DNA of 64,000 bases from assembly GCA_021800805.1 (NCBI GenBank), contig JAJYYR010000001.1, positions 372,001-436,000 of the forward strand, written 5' to 3'. This DNA is from a bacterium. GTDB taxonomy: Bacteria > SZUA-79 > Acidulodesulfobacterales > Acidulodesulfobacteraceae. The position numbers and the translations under genes were made by a program. Shown in pieces: positions 9,554-19,535 of the stretch. Numbering within the stretch: the first letter of the stretch is position 1; each line of letters opens with the position of its first letter. The notes beneath the pieces were generated by a model, which saw nothing but the letters and a program-made list of their open reading frames with translations, searched no databases and was not told where the DNA came from.

Positions 9554-11098
9554 ATGAAAAAAATTAAAAGCGCCGTTTTAATTATTTTAGACGGTTTCGG
9601 AATGTCTTCGAAAATTGAAGGCAACGCAATAATTAATGCAAAGCCCGAGTTTATAAATTCCCTCTTTAATAATTATCCTTTTACAACTCTAAAAGCACAT
9701 GGATTGGATGTCGGTCTGCCGGAAAACACTATGGGAAATTCCGAAGTCGGTCATTCAAATATAGGCGCCGGACGCGTAGTGATGCAGGATTTGACGAAAA
9801 TAGACCTGCTTATAAAAGAGGATAAGCTTAAAGACAACAAAGTCTTATGCGAATTTCTGAAAAAAGTAAAAGCAGACGGTGCGGTCGTGCATCTTATGGG
9901 GCTGCTATCGGAGAGCGGAGTTCACTCCGAACTGTTGCATTTGTTATATTTAATAGACTTTTTCTATAATAGCGGAATAAAAAGAATTTATATTCATCCA
10001 TTTTTAGACGGCAGGGATTCTCCGCCGAAGAGCGCGCAGATTTTTTTAGATAAATTAACCGCGCATATAAAGCCTTTTGCCGATAAGGTTTATATTTCCA
10101 CTATTTGCGGAAGATTTTATGCAATGGACAGAGATACCCGCTGGGATAGAATTGAAACAGCCTTTAATTTATTGACTCGCTTGAAAGGCGAAAAATTTGA
10201 CGACCCTGCAAGAGCAATTAAAAAATTTTACGGGGACAATATAACCGATGAATTTATGCCCGCAATAGTTATGGATAACGGCGCTGAAAACGATGGAGCG
10301 ATTAAAGAAAACGACGGCGTACTTTTTTTTAATTTTAGGGCGGACAGGGCAAAACAGTTGACTATGGCGCTTACCTTTAAAGATTTTGATAAATTTTCGA
10401 GAGAAAATTTTAAACCGGTTAAAAATTTCGTTACGATGACTAAATATGACGATTCGTTTGAAAATAAATATATTATAGAACCTCAAAATTATTCCAATAT
10501 TCTGGGAGAGGTTGTATCTAATTGCGGTTTTAACCAGTTCAGAATTGCCGAAACGGAAAAATATGCCCATGTAACTTATTTTTTTAACTGCGGCAGGGAA
10601 CAGCCTTTTAAAAATGAGGATAGGCTGTTGATACCTTCTCCGAGGGAATTCAAAACATATGATTTAGTGCCGGAAATGAGCGCATTTAAAATTAAAGATG
10701 CGCTCATAGAAAGAATAAAATCGGGAGCATATGAATTAATAGTCTGTAATTTTGCAAACTGCGATATGGTCGGACATACCGGAAACTACCCTGCCGCTAT
10801 AAAGGCGGTACAAACTATTAATTCCGTTTTAAGCGAAATAATACCTATAGCTTTAGGTCTTGACTGCGTATGTATAATAACGGCAGACCACGGAAATGCT
10901 GAAACTATGATAGACGAAAACGGAGAGCCTATGACCAACCATACCTTGAATCCAGTGCCGTTAGTTATCGTATCGAACGATGCAAAAGAAATTCCGCCGT
11001 TAAAAAACGGCAGGCTTGCGGACATTGCGCCTACTATCCTTAAACTGATAGGTTTAGATATACCGGAAGAGATGACCGGGCGCGTTTTATGGGAATAG
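9554..11098 (+). CDS. gpmI: 2,3-bisphosphoglycerate-independent phosphoglycerate mutase
   Basis: Interconverts 3- and 2-phosphoglycerate in glycolysis and gluconeogenesis using Mn2+. From ATG 9554 it has 514 residues, the usual family length, opening with SAVLIILDGFG. The phosphoserine nucleophile lies in MGNSEVGHSNIGAGR. Metal ligands are in DGRDSPPKS, RADRAKQL and the C-terminal TADHGNAETM. The frame also extends to a TTG at 9530 that would overlap the upstream gene. I prefer 9554 because homologues begin a few residues before this LIILDG motif. Confidence 0.95.
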   Translation: MKKIKSAVLIILDGFGMSSKIEGNAIINAKPEFINSLFNNYPFTTLKAHGLDVGLPENTMGNSEVGHSNIGAGRVVMQDLTKIDLLIKEDKLKDNKVLCEFLKKVKADGAVVHLMGLLSESGVHSELLHLLYLIDFFYNSGIKRIYIHPFLDGRDSPPKSAQIFLDKLTAHIKPFADKVYISTICGRFYAMDRDTRWDRIETAFNLLTRLKGEKFDDPARAIKKFYGDNITDEFMPAIVMDNGAENDGAIKENDGVLFFNFRADRAKQLTMALTFKDFDKFSRENFKPVKNFVTMTKYDDSFENKYIIEPQNYSNILGEVVSNCGFNQFRIAETEKYAHVTYFFNCGREQPFKNEDRLLIPSPREFKTYDLVPEMSAFKIKDALIERIKSGAYELIVCNFANCDMVGHTGNYPAAIKAVQTINSVLSEIIPIALGLDCVCIITADHGNAETMIDENGEPMTNHTLNPVPLVIVSNDAKEIPPLKNGRLADIAPTILKLIGLDIPEEMTGRVLWE

Positions 11099-12036
11099 TT
11101 TCATTTGATCATACGGGTAAAGATATAAGATTAGACCTTTTTTTAACCGCGAAACTGCCTGAGACGACAAGGTCGTTTGTTAAAAAACAGATATTAAACG
11201 GCGCGGTCTGCATTAACGGCGCGGTCATAAAGAAACCTGCTTACATATTAAAAGAAGGCAGTCTAATAACGTTTAAAGAGCCGGAGACGATAAAATCAGG
11301 CATACAGGTCTTTGATTGCGATATAGAAATAATTTACGAAGACGATTATATTGCGGCGGTAAACAAACCGGCAGGGATCCCCGCTCATCCCGGAAAGGGA
11401 AATTATAACAATACGTTAGTAAATATTTTAATAGGAAAAATATCCAATCTTTCGGGCATAGGCGGGATTGAAAGACCCGGAATAGTCCATAGATTAGACA
11501 AAGATACTTCCGGCATAATGTTAATAGCGAAAAACGATTTATCGCACAACGCCCTTGCGTCAAGTTTTAAAAACCGTGAAATTAAAAAAACTTATTTTGC
11601 CGTAACTTACGGTATTATTACCCAAAAAGACGGATGCATCGAAGGGTTCATAAAAAGAGACCCTAAAAACAGGATTAAAATGGAAATGGATAAAAAAGAA
11701 AACGGAAAACATTGCATTACCCGTTTTGAGAACTTAAAATCTATAGGCGGCGCCGCAACACTGCTTAAAGTTATGCCGGAAACGGGAAGAACTCATCAAA
11801 TTAGAGTTTCTCTTTTTGAAAGCGGGTATCCTATCGTAGGAGATAAACTTTATAAAAGAAAAGATATTAACGATAAATACAAAAGTTTAAATTTTGTCAA
11901 AAGACAGATGTTGCACGCATATATGCTTGAATTTCCACATCCGGTAACAAAGGAAAAAATAATTTTAAAAGCACGAGTTCCCGACGATATGTTCTGGGCT
12001 ATCGGTCCTAATTATTCGGACACCGCAGTTTTATAA
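11089..12036 (+). CDS. RluD-family 23S rRNA pseudouridine synthase
   Basis: Isomerises uridine to pseudouridine in RNA. It has 315 residues: an S4 RNA-binding domain (about 10-75), then the catalytic domain with HRLDKDTSGIMLIAK, whose aspartate is the nucleophile, and the C-terminal GRTHQIRVSL motif. It overlaps the end of gpmI by 10 bases, so translation is probably coupled. RluD (helix 69) is the most likely subfamily, but RluC-type specificity cannot be excluded. Confidence 0.9.
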   Translation: MGIVSFDHTGKDIRLDLFLTAKLPETTRSFVKKQILNGAVCINGAVIKKPAYILKEGSLITFKEPETIKSGIQVFDCDIEIIYEDDYIAAVNKPAGIPAHPGKGNYNNTLVNILIGKISNLSGIGGIERPGIVHRLDKDTSGIMLIAKNDLSHNALASSFKNREIKKTYFAVTYGIITQKDGCIEGFIKRDPKNRIKMEMDKKENGKHCITRFENLKSIGGAATLLKVMPETGRTHQIRVSLFESGYPIVGDKLYKRKDINDKYKSLNFVKRQMLHAYMLEFPHPVTKEKIILKARVPDDMFWAIGPNYSDTAVL

Positions 12037-12055
12037 GTTAGAGGTGTTTCATAAA

Positions 12056-12670
12056 ATGGTTAAAATAGGATTAACGGGTTCCATAGGTGCGGGGAAAACA
12101 GCCGTCCTAAATTTGTTTAAAAATTACGATTTTTTAACCGTAAATCTTGACGAAGAAGCAAATAAAATTATAAAAAAAAATAGCGTCGAATATAAAAAAA
12201 TTGTTGATTTTTTTGGAAAAAACATTTTAAATAGTGATTATGAGATAGATCGTAAAATTCTTGCCGGTATAATTTTTTCTGATTTTTTTAAAAAAAAGGC
12301 TTTAGAAGATATAATCTATCCGTCATTAAGAGCAAATGTAGACGACATACTTAAAGCAAGCCGTAAACCGGCTGCGATAATTGAAGGAGCGGTTATTATA
12401 GAATCCGGATATTATCTTAACTTAGATAAAACCATCCTTGTAGCCTGCGATTTCTCGAGAAGAATTAAAAGAACATATAAAAAATTCGATTTTGAAGATT
12501 TTATTAAAAGAAATAAAAATCAATTAAGCGAAAAAGAAAAAATTAAAAAATCCGACTTTATTATAAATAATAACTACGGATTTAAATTCTTAATCCCTCA
12601 AATTAACTCATTTATACGCTTTTTAAATAATTTATATAAAATTAATTTTTCAAAAAATAATGTCGTATAG
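12056..12670 (+). CDS. coaE: Dephospho-CoA kinase
   Basis: Last step of CoA synthesis: phosphorylates the ribose 3'-OH of dephospho-CoA. From ATG 12056 it has 204 residues, begins MVKIGLTGSIGAGKT with the P-loop, and has the NLDEEANKI and IIEGAVIIESG family motifs. A GTG at 12044 would add four residues but lies inside AGAGGTG, which I read as the Shine-Dalgarno for the ATG. The C-terminal half is rich in Lys, Asn and Ile, as in neighbouring genes. Confidence 0.92.
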   Translation: MVKIGLTGSIGAGKTAVLNLFKNYDFLTVNLDEEANKIIKKNSVEYKKIVDFFGKNILNSDYEIDRKILAGIIFSDFFKKKALEDIIYPSLRANVDDILKASRKPAAIIEGAVIIESGYYLNLDKTILVACDFSRRIKRTYKKFDFEDFIKRNKNQLSEKEKIKKSDFIINNNYGFKFLIPQINSFIRFLNNLYKINFSKNNVV

Positions 12671-12715
12671 GGATAGACTTAAATCTGTCCCTTTGAAATA
12701 GGGGGAATATTGCAT

Positions 12716-13720
12716 ATGGAAGAACATATAAAATGCGCAGACCTCGGATATAATTTTATAAAAGAGTTGTTGAATTTTGCGTCTCAAAAAAAATCCGTAG
12801 AGGAAGTGTTGCATTTCGTTAATATCGGGTTTGAATTTACATTCGGAGCAACGGCGATAATGTTTATATATAGAAGATATAATGCCGAAGAAAGGGTTGA
12901 GATATCCAGAGGCTTTTCGCATGAATTCATTAAAAAAACCAATGAAACTCCCCCCGTAGCTTTACTTCAAGAAATAGCGCCGTTAAAAAACGGATTATAT
13001 ATAGATTTTAAAAAAGACGGCGATAAATATGGTAAATATGGCTATTTATTTGAACACGAAAACGTTTCGGAGTTTTATGCTTATGAATTGAAAACGGCAT
13101 ATACGGATTCATATTCCGTAATAATATATTCGGTATCCGGGTTTAAAAATTGCGGTATCGATAAGATTGAAGTTTTCGATACTATCTTTTCCGTAATCGC
13201 TTATGTTTTGAACTCAAATAAATGCGTTCAAACTATGAGAGATTGTTCGCAGATCGATTACGTATCGGGATTAAATAATTTTAAATATTTTCATGAAAAA
13301 CTTTTTCAGGAAATGCAAAAAGCAATTAACGAAAAAAGTAAGTTATCCGTTTCGTTAATTTCCATTAATCAATTAAATAAATTAAATTCTATGAACGGTC
13401 ATCAGGCCGGGGACAAAAATATCGGGATAATTGCTAATATAATTAAGAAGAATATAAGGGTATTCGATACGGCTTCAAGATACGGCAATAAATTTATAAT
13501 TTTATTTCCTAATATAGGAAAAGACGCGGCAAAAGATATTATAAAAACCATATTATCGGAAACCGAAGGCGTATTCAAAAAAGAAAACCAGACTATATTA
13601 TCTCTAAATGCCGGAATTTCAACATTTCCGGACGACGGAAATAATGAACGGACTATTTTAGATATAGCCGAAGGACGCCGCATCGATGCAAGAAGGATAG
13701 ATAGGTGGGCATGTCTATAA
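12716..13720 (+). CDS. GAF-like sensor with degenerate GGDEF domain, likely catalytically inactive
   Basis: 334 residues from ATG 12716 (GGGGGA upstream; a TTG at 12710 is the alternative). The N-terminal half (about 15-170) is GAF-like. The second half is GGDEF-like from DYVSGLNNFKYF, but the signature is RYGNKFIILFP at about 255-265, with one residue fewer and without the acidic pair, so GTP turnover is not expected. RVFD at 248-251 keeps the RxxD inhibitory site at the right distance, so c-di-GMP binding is possible. The normal C-terminal AKxxGRN helix is changed to RRIDARRIDRWAC. It lies 33 bases before rho. It may be a c-di-GMP receptor or a decaying cyclase. Confidence 0.8.
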   Translation: MEEHIKCADLGYNFIKELLNFASQKKSVEEVLHFVNIGFEFTFGATAIMFIYRRYNAEERVEISRGFSHEFIKKTNETPPVALLQEIAPLKNGLYIDFKKDGDKYGKYGYLFEHENVSEFYAYELKTAYTDSYSVIIYSVSGFKNCGIDKIEVFDTIFSVIAYVLNSNKCVQTMRDCSQIDYVSGLNNFKYFHEKLFQEMQKAINEKSKLSVSLISINQLNKLNSMNGHQAGDKNIGIIANIIKKNIRVFDTASRYGNKFIILFPNIGKDAAKDIIKTILSETEGVFKKENQTILSLNAGISTFPDDGNNERTILDIAEGRRIDARRIDRWACL

Positions 13721-13753
13721 AAGTACAAAAAATAAAAATTTAAAGGAGTATTT

Positions 13754-15019
13754 ATGAACATTAAGGAATTATCGGTAAAAAAAATTAACGAATTACTTCA
13801 AATAGCAAAGGATTACAATATAGAGGGCGCATCCGGGATGCGGAAACAGGACCTTATATATGCCCTCCTTCAAGCGGAAACTGAAAAAAGCCAGCAGACG
13901 GAAAAAAACGGCTTGATTTCGGGGGAGGGAGTGCTTGAAATTCTGCCTGACCAATATGGATTTTTAAGGTCGCTGGAGGCAAATTATCTTCACGGTCCCG
14001 ACGATATTTACGTATCGCCGTCCCAGATCAGAAAATTCGGTTTGAGAACAGGGGACACTATTCGTGGAGTCATAAGACCGCCAAAGGACAGCGAAAGATT
14101 TTATGCCCTCTTAAAAGTCGAAAGCATAAATTTTGAAGATCCCGAGATTGCGAAAGAAAAGATTTTGTTCGATAATTTAACTCCTTTGTATCCGGAAGAA
14201 AAAATAAAGCTCGAATTTGACCCTAAAAATTTATCTACGCGGCTTATGGACCTGTTGATTCCTATAGGGAAAGGACAGAGAGGGTTGATAGTCGCCCCTC
14301 CGAGAACCGGAAAAACGATGCTATTAAAAGATATCGCCCATGCTATAAATACCAACCATAAAGAAATTTTTCTTATGGTTCTTTTAATAGACGAAAGACC
14401 GGAAGAGGTTACGGATATGCAGAGGTCGGTTAACGGCGAAGTAATCAGTTCCACGTTTGACGAACCGCCTCAGAGACACATACAAATTGCCGAAATAGTT
14501 ATAGAAAAAGCAAAAAGATTGGTGGAAACAGGAAAAGACGTCGTGATATTATTGGACTCTATCACGAGGCTTGCACGCGCATATAACGTTACTATTCCAT
14601 CTTCGGGAAAAGTCTTATCCGGCGGAGTGGACTCAAACGCCCTTCATAAACCAAAAAGATTTTTCGGAGCGGCAAGAAATATCGAAGAGGGAGGCAGCCT
14701 TACCATAATTGCCACGGCTTTAATAGATACGGGATCAAGAATGGACGAGGTAATTTTCGAAGAGTTTAAGGGAACCGGAAATCTTGAAGTTAACTTAGAC
14801 AGAAAATTATCCGAAAAGAGGATTTTTCCTGCCATAGATATTAATAAATCCGGTACAAGAAAGGAAGAGCTTCTCATAGATAAGGACCATATGAAAAAAA
14901 TATGGATATTGAGAAAGGTTTTGTCCGGCATGGATACTGCCGACGCAATGGAATTTTTAATAGACAAAATAAAAAACACCAAAACAAATACTGATTTTTT
15001 AAATCTGATGAACCAGTAA
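13754..15019 (+). CDS. rho: Transcription termination factor Rho
   Basis: Hexameric RNA-dependent ATPase that releases transcripts. It has 421 residues: an N-terminal helical Rho domain starting [14 protein letters not shown], a cold-shock-like RNA-binding fold (about 50-120, [15 protein letters not shown]), then the ATPase with Walker [12 protein letters not shown], Walker [17 protein letters not shown] and the Q-loop/R-loop [20 protein letters not shown]. No insertion in the N-terminal region is seen. The Shine-Dalgarno AAAGGAG is well placed. Confidence 0.97.
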   Translation: MNIKELSVKKINELLQIAKDYNIEGASGMRKQDLIYALLQAETEKSQQTEKNGLISGEGVLEILPDQYGFLRSLEANYLHGPDDIYVSPSQIRKFGLRTGDTIRGVIRPPKDSERFYALLKVESINFEDPEIAKEKILFDNLTPLYPEEKIKLEFDPKNLSTRLMDLLIPIGKGQRGLIVAPPRTGKTMLLKDIAHAINTNHKEIFLMVLLIDERPEEVTDMQRSVNGEVISSTFDEPPQRHIQIAEIVIEKAKRLVETGKDVVILLDSITRLARAYNVTIPSSGKVLSGGVDSNALHKPKRFFGAARNIEEGGSLTIIATALIDTGSRMDEVIFEEFKGTGNLEVNLDRKLSEKRIFPAIDINKSGTRKEELLIDKDHMKKIWILRKVLSGMDTADAMEFLIDKIKNTKTNTDFLNLMNQ

Positions 15020-15061
15020 TGTAACGGCGTGAAATTTTTGTAAATATGATATATTATAATC

Positions 15062-16246
15062 ATGTCAAAAGAAAATATTAATTTGCCGCTCAATGCTTCG
15101 GAAATTTTAGATACTATCGACGACGGCGTAATAGTGATAGGCGAAGATTATAAAATAGTCTATGCAAATAAACGCTTCTTGGACGATGCCGGCATTCCTC
15201 CCTCCGAAGTTATAGGAGGGTATTGTTATAAAGTAAGCCATTTTCGCGACGAACCATGCGACCCGTTGTTGGAATCATGTTCAATAGAAGAAGTAATCAA
15301 AAAAGGCAAAACGGTCAAAGTGATTCACGGTCATTACGGCAGACAAAATAAAGAAATTGCCGTAGAAATAAATTCCACGCCTTTTTATGACGTTTCGACC
15401 GGTAAAAAATATGCCGTGGAAGTCTTGAGGTGTCTTGGAAACGGTTCAAACGCCCATATAAAGTTTAATCTTTCCCAGAGATTATCCGAAGTAGGTCTTT
15501 TAGCCGAAGGAGTGGCGCATGAAATAAATAATCCTTTAAATAATATCCTCGCTTCTATCGATATGATAAAAATGTGCGTCGGAAACAGCGCTTTAATTCA
15601 AAATTCCGAGATTTCAAACATAATGAAAGAAGGGGGATGTAATATAAAAAAATATTTTGATTTAATGAAACAGGAAATAGAAAGATGTAAAGAAATTACA
15701 AAAAAAATGCTTATTTTGTCCCGCCCCGTTTCAAACTCTTCGGACATCGTGAATGTTAACAAGTCTATCGAAGAAAGCTTATCCCTTATATCCTTTACCG
15801 CAAGCAAAAAAAATATTATGATTAAGAAAAATCTTGCGTCTAATATTCCCCTTATCAGTTTTTCCGAAGCAGGTCTTAGGCAGGTTTTGCTAAATATCGG
15901 TCTTAACGCAGTTCATGCGGTTTTAGAAGATTCCGGAATAATTTATTTTATTACGAAGAAAATTAAAGATTATATTTATATAATAATTATCGATAACGGC
16001 TGCGGTATCGCGCAGGGGGATATTAAAAAGATTTTTGACCCGTTTTTTTCTAAAAACAAAAATTCGGCAAGCACCGGACTCGGTCTTTCTATTTCTATGA
16101 GCATTATGAAATCTCTCGGCGGCTCTATAGAAGTCAGGTCAAAATTAGATTACGGAACAAAATTTACGATAAAGATTCCGATTAAAAGGAATTTTTCGGA
16201 AAATAAAGAAAATAAGCATGAACATGAATTTACGGTAGATTATTAA
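15062..16246 (+). CDS. PAS-domain sensor histidine kinase (NtrB-like)
   Basis: 394 residues with no membrane segment, so cytoplasmic. The PAS domain (about 10-125) contains an unusual Cys/His set, C55, H60, C66 and C73 (CYKVSHFRDEPC, ESC), suggestive of metal or redox binding. HisKA follows with the H-box EGVAHEINNPLNN, phospho-accepting H153. The HATPase_c domain shows LNIGLNAVHA (N box), DNGCGI (G1) and STGLGLSISMSIM (G2). It ends 12 bases before a sigma-54-dependent response regulator, its obvious partner. Confidence 0.92.
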   Translation: MSKENINLPLNASEILDTIDDGVIVIGEDYKIVYANKRFLDDAGIPPSEVIGGYCYKVSHFRDEPCDPLLESCSIEEVIKKGKTVKVIHGHYGRQNKEIAVEINSTPFYDVSTGKKYAVEVLRCLGNGSNAHIKFNLSQRLSEVGLLAEGVAHEINNPLNNILASIDMIKMCVGNSALIQNSEISNIMKEGGCNIKKYFDLMKQEIERCKEITKKMLILSRPVSNSSDIVNVNKSIEESLSLISFTASKKNIMIKKNLASNIPLISFSEAGLRQVLLNIGLNAVHAVLEDSGIIYFITKKIKDYIYIIIIDNGCGIAQGDIKKIFDPFFSKNKNSASTGLGLSISMSIMKSLGGSIEVRSKLDYGTKFTIKIPIKRNFSENKENKHEHEFTVDY

Positions 16247-16258
16247 TTAAATTTTAAG

Positions 16259-17605
16259 ATGGATAATAAATCTATTTCGATACTTGTAGTGGACGATGAC
16301 GTAAATTACAGGACTATCCTTTCTAATTTTTTAAAAAATGAAGGTTACGACGTCGAGTCCGCTAATTCTGAGGAAGAAGCCGTGAATAGACTCGAAAAAG
16401 ATTTTTTTAATATCATAATATCAGACCTGAAATTACCGGGAAAATCGGGAATAGAACTGCTAAAAACGGTAAAATCGAGGTCTAAAGACGTCGAAATGAT
16501 TATCCTGACGGCTTTCGGAAGCGTGGATTCCGCCGTTGCCGCCTTAAAAATGGGAGCCTGCGATTATTTAGTCAAACCTTTAAGCCTAGAAGAACTCAGC
16601 ATAACGATAAAAAGGCTAATAGAGAAAATAAATCTTAAGAATTATGCGTCTTATTTTAAGCGCGAAATCTTTAAAAAATTTTTTATAGGCAAATCTAAAG
16701 CGGCGGCAAAAGTTATAGAAGACATTACCGTTGCCGCAAAATCAAATTTGAACGTTCTTATTTCGGGAGAGTCCGGAACCGGTAAAGAACTTAGCGCAAA
16801 TCTGCTTCACAGGCTTTCTTCAAGAAGAGATAATCCTTTTATTATAGTAGATTCGTGCAATTTATCGGAAAATCTTTTTGAGTCCGAATTGTTCGGACAT
16901 GAAAGAGGCTCTTTTACCGGTGCCGACATCCTTAAAAAAGGACTTTTGGAATACGCCGACAAGGGAACGCTGTTTATAGACGAAATAGGAGAAGTGAGCG
17001 GCATAATACAAAGCAAACTTTTAAGGATAATAGATACCAAGAGCTTTAGAAGAGTCGGCTCTTCTAAAAATCTTTTCATAGACATGAGAATTATAACGGC
17101 TACGAATAAAAATCTTAAAAAAATGGTGGAAGACGGTCGTTTTAGAGGCGATTTATTTTACAGGATAAGCGGATTTACGATAGAACTTCCGCCGTTAAGA
17201 GAAAGAAAAGAGGATATTCCTTATTTAGCGCATTATTTTATGACAAAAGAAAATAAGATTCAATTTTCAAAGCCCGTTTCGCGTTCCGCTATGGATAAAC
17301 TTATGGATTACGACTGGCCGGGGAACGTCAGGGAATTAAAAAACGTTATAGAAAGAGGAATAGTATTATCCGAAGGAAAAGACGAGATTCCCGAGGAAGC
17401 CGTACAGCTTGAAATTTCAAACGCGAAAAATTATCATAGCGGAAAAGAGTTTGAAGTTTTCGAGAAAAATTTATCCTTAAAAGAAATAGAAGAAAAATAT
17501 ATAAATTATCTCCTTTCCAAAGGACTTACGAAATTGGAGATTGCCCGGATTATAGGAGAAAGCGAAAGATCGGTCTACAGAAGACTTTCGGCGGGAAAAG
17601 TTTAA
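16259..17605 (+). CDS. Sigma-54-dependent response regulator (NtrC family)
   Basis: 448 residues in three parts. The receiver (1-120) has DDD at 12-14 and phospho-acceptor D56. The AAA+ domain (about 140-375) has Walker A GESGTGKE, Walker B GTLFIDEIGE and the sigma-54 contact loop GSFTGA (a Ser variant of GAFTGA). The C-terminal helix-turn-helix of Fis type includes LTKLEIARIIGESERSVYRRL. It activates RpoN promoters after phosphorylation by the upstream kinase. The target genes are unknown; no clear TGGCAC-N5-TTGC site was noticed by eye. Confidence 0.94.
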   Translation: MDNKSISILVVDDDVNYRTILSNFLKNEGYDVESANSEEEAVNRLEKDFFNIIISDLKLPGKSGIELLKTVKSRSKDVEMIILTAFGSVDSAVAALKMGACDYLVKPLSLEELSITIKRLIEKINLKNYASYFKREIFKKFFIGKSKAAAKVIEDITVAAKSNLNVLISGESGTGKELSANLLHRLSSRRDNPFIIVDSCNLSENLFESELFGHERGSFTGADILKKGLLEYADKGTLFIDEIGEVSGIIQSKLLRIIDTKSFRRVGSSKNLFIDMRIITATNKNLKKMVEDGRFRGDLFYRISGFTIELPPLRERKEDIPYLAHYFMTKENKIQFSKPVSRSAMDKLMDYDWPGNVRELKNVIERGIVLSEGKDEIPEEAVQLEISNAKNYHSGKEFEVFEKNLSLKEIEEKYINYLLSKGLTKLEIARIIGESERSVYRRLSAGKV

Positions 17606-17718
17606 TTCCTTAATTTTTTATTTTATTTTTTATTTATTTGATTTAAAATTAATAAAAACCGATTCAAAAAGCAACGCATATTTTCAATTTTTTAATTTAA
17701 CTCCAGGGGGGTTATTAT

Positions 17719-19506
17719 ATGAACTTTTCAAGAATCAAAAAAGTTTCGATTAAGACCAAACTGCTCGTCTTAATTTTTGTAATTTTAGTTTTAATGTTGT
17801 CGTTTTTGACATATTATGCCGTATTTTATCAGAACAAAATGTCCGTAAAAACGACGTCGTTCGATGCCGTCGTTACCGCTAAGACGATGCTGTCTAGTAT
17901 GAACGGTATGATGCTTAACGGCACCATAGCCAAGAAATCGGACAGGAGGCAGTTGTTCGGCATATACCAGAAAATCAAAGGAATTAAATATTTTAAGGTT
18001 GTAAGGGGCAGCGCCGTCGATAAAGAATTCGGCGCCGGTTTAAAACAAGAAGTTCCGACTTCTAAATTCGACAAAGAAATACTTGCATCTAAAAAAGAGA
18101 TAACGAGAGTTTACGAAAAAAACGGGCAGAAATATTTAAAAGTAGGAGTTCCTTTTACGGCGGAAAAGATGTCCCGCGGAATAAACTGTCTTATGTGCCA
18201 TACGGTTAAGGCGGGAACCGTCCTCGGCGGGGTCGAGCTTGTTTATTCCCTAAAGAATACGGTAAACGCTTCAAATATTTTTATGAGAAATATTATTGTT
18301 TTCTCGATTATACTTATTGTTCTGTCGATTATAATAATATATATTCTCCTTAAACAGGCTTTTATCAAGCCTATAACCGCTTTTTACCACAGGGTTAGAG
18401 ATATATCTAAAGGCGAAGGAGATTTAAGCAAATTAATTCCTATGGACTGTTACGATAAGACGGCTATTATCGCCAAGAGGCATAAAAAATGTATGCTGGA
18501 AGAATCCGAGTTGGAGACGAGGTGTTGGGATAAGCAGATTGAACGGTATGGAGAGAAAGGGGAGCAAATCTGTATAAAGTGTAATGTTTATAGAAATTCG
18601 GTTTACGATGAAATAACATCTGTCGTTAATGAATTTAATAAATTCATTATAGATATAAGGGAAATAGTAAAATCCATAACTGAAGAGGCAATGACAATAG
18701 TGGACGTCAGCACGACGATAGAGGGTCATGTGGACGAAATCAGCGGCAAAGCGCAGGAACAGGCGGAAATCGCCACCCATGTCGCCGCGGCCTCCGAAGA
18801 AATGTCACAGACTATAAAAGAAATTGCCAAGAATACTCAAAATGTCAGTTCTATAGCAAAGGAAGCCTCGGACAGCGCTAAAGACGGTTTCGATATAGTC
18901 GAAAAATCTATTTCCGGCATTAAAAACGTCGCAGTTCTTACAAAGCAATTAGGCAGTCTTATAAGCGGATTGGAAAAAAGCTCTTTTGAAATAGGCGAAA
19001 TCATTTCGGTTATAAACGATATAGCCGACCAGACTAATCTGCTTGCGCTTAATGCCGCAATAGAAGCCGCCCGCGCGGGAGAATCCGGCAGAGGATTTGC
19101 CGTCGTGGCGGACGAGGTAAGAAAATTAGCCGAAAGGACCGTCAAAGCCACTAAAGAAATAGTATCCAAAGTTCAAACTATGCAACAAAGCACTCAGGAT
19201 ACTAAAACATCTATGGATAAAACGTTAAACGAGGTTGACTTGTCGGTAGGTTATGCTTCTAAGGCGGGCGAATCTTTGGACGGCATAGAAAAAAGCATAA
19301 TGAGCTTAACCGACCAGATTAGTTCCATTGCCGCCGCATCGGAAGAACAGACTGCGGCAACCAACGAGATATCGCAAAATATCGAAACGGTATCCAATCT
19401 TTCAGTGTCTAATTCGGAGAAATCTTCCAGCACTGCCAAAGAAGCCGCTTCGATTTATGGAGAACTCGAAATATTGATAGGCATATTAAAAAAGTTTAAA
19501 TATTAA
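17719..19506 (+). CDS. Methyl-accepting chemotaxis protein with periplasmic c-type heme motif and Cys-rich HAMP insert
   Basis: 595 residues. TM1 (about 14-38) and TM2 (about 190-216) bracket a periplasmic domain that contains C157-L-M-C160-H161, a CxxCH heme-c attachment site close to TM2, as in known heme-PAS chemoreceptors of Geobacter. After TM2 the HAMP domain starts ([10 protein letters not shown]) but is interrupted by about 50 residues with C244, C258, C269, C285 and C288 (CIKC), like the cysteine-rich two-CW type inserts in some receptors. HAMP then resumes at [11 protein letters not shown]. The signalling hairpin [19 protein letters not shown] (about 440-460) contacts CheA/CheW. No CheB/R pentapeptide tail. 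The Shine-Dalgarno is a strong CAGGGGGG. It is probably a redox or gas sensor. Confidence 0.93.
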   Translation: MNFSRIKKVSIKTKLLVLIFVILVLMLSFLTYYAVFYQNKMSVKTTSFDAVVTAKTMLSSMNGMMLNGTIAKKSDRRQLFGIYQKIKGIKYFKVVRGSAVDKEFGAGLKQEVPTSKFDKEILASKKEITRVYEKNGQKYLKVGVPFTAEKMSRGINCLMCHTVKAGTVLGGVELVYSLKNTVNASNIFMRNIIVFSIILIVLSIIIIYILLKQAFIKPITAFYHRVRDISKGEGDLSKLIPMDCYDKTAIIAKRHKKCMLEESELETRCWDKQIERYGEKGEQICIKCNVYRNSVYDEITSVVNEFNKFIIDIREIVKSITEEAMTIVDVSTTIEGHVDEISGKAQEQAEIATHVAAASEEMSQTIKEIAKNTQNVSSIAKEASDSAKDGFDIVEKSISGIKNVAVLTKQLGSLISGLEKSSFEIGEIISVINDIADQTNLLALNAAIEAARAGESGRGFAVVADEVRKLAERTVKATKEIVSKVQTMQQSTQDTKTSMDKTLNEVDLSVGYASKAGESLDGIEKSIMSLTDQISSIAAASEEQTAATNEISQNIETVSNLSVSNSEKSSSTAKEAASIYGELEILIGILKKFKY

Positions 19507-19535
19507 AACATTATTAAAAAGGAGGATGGTTTATT

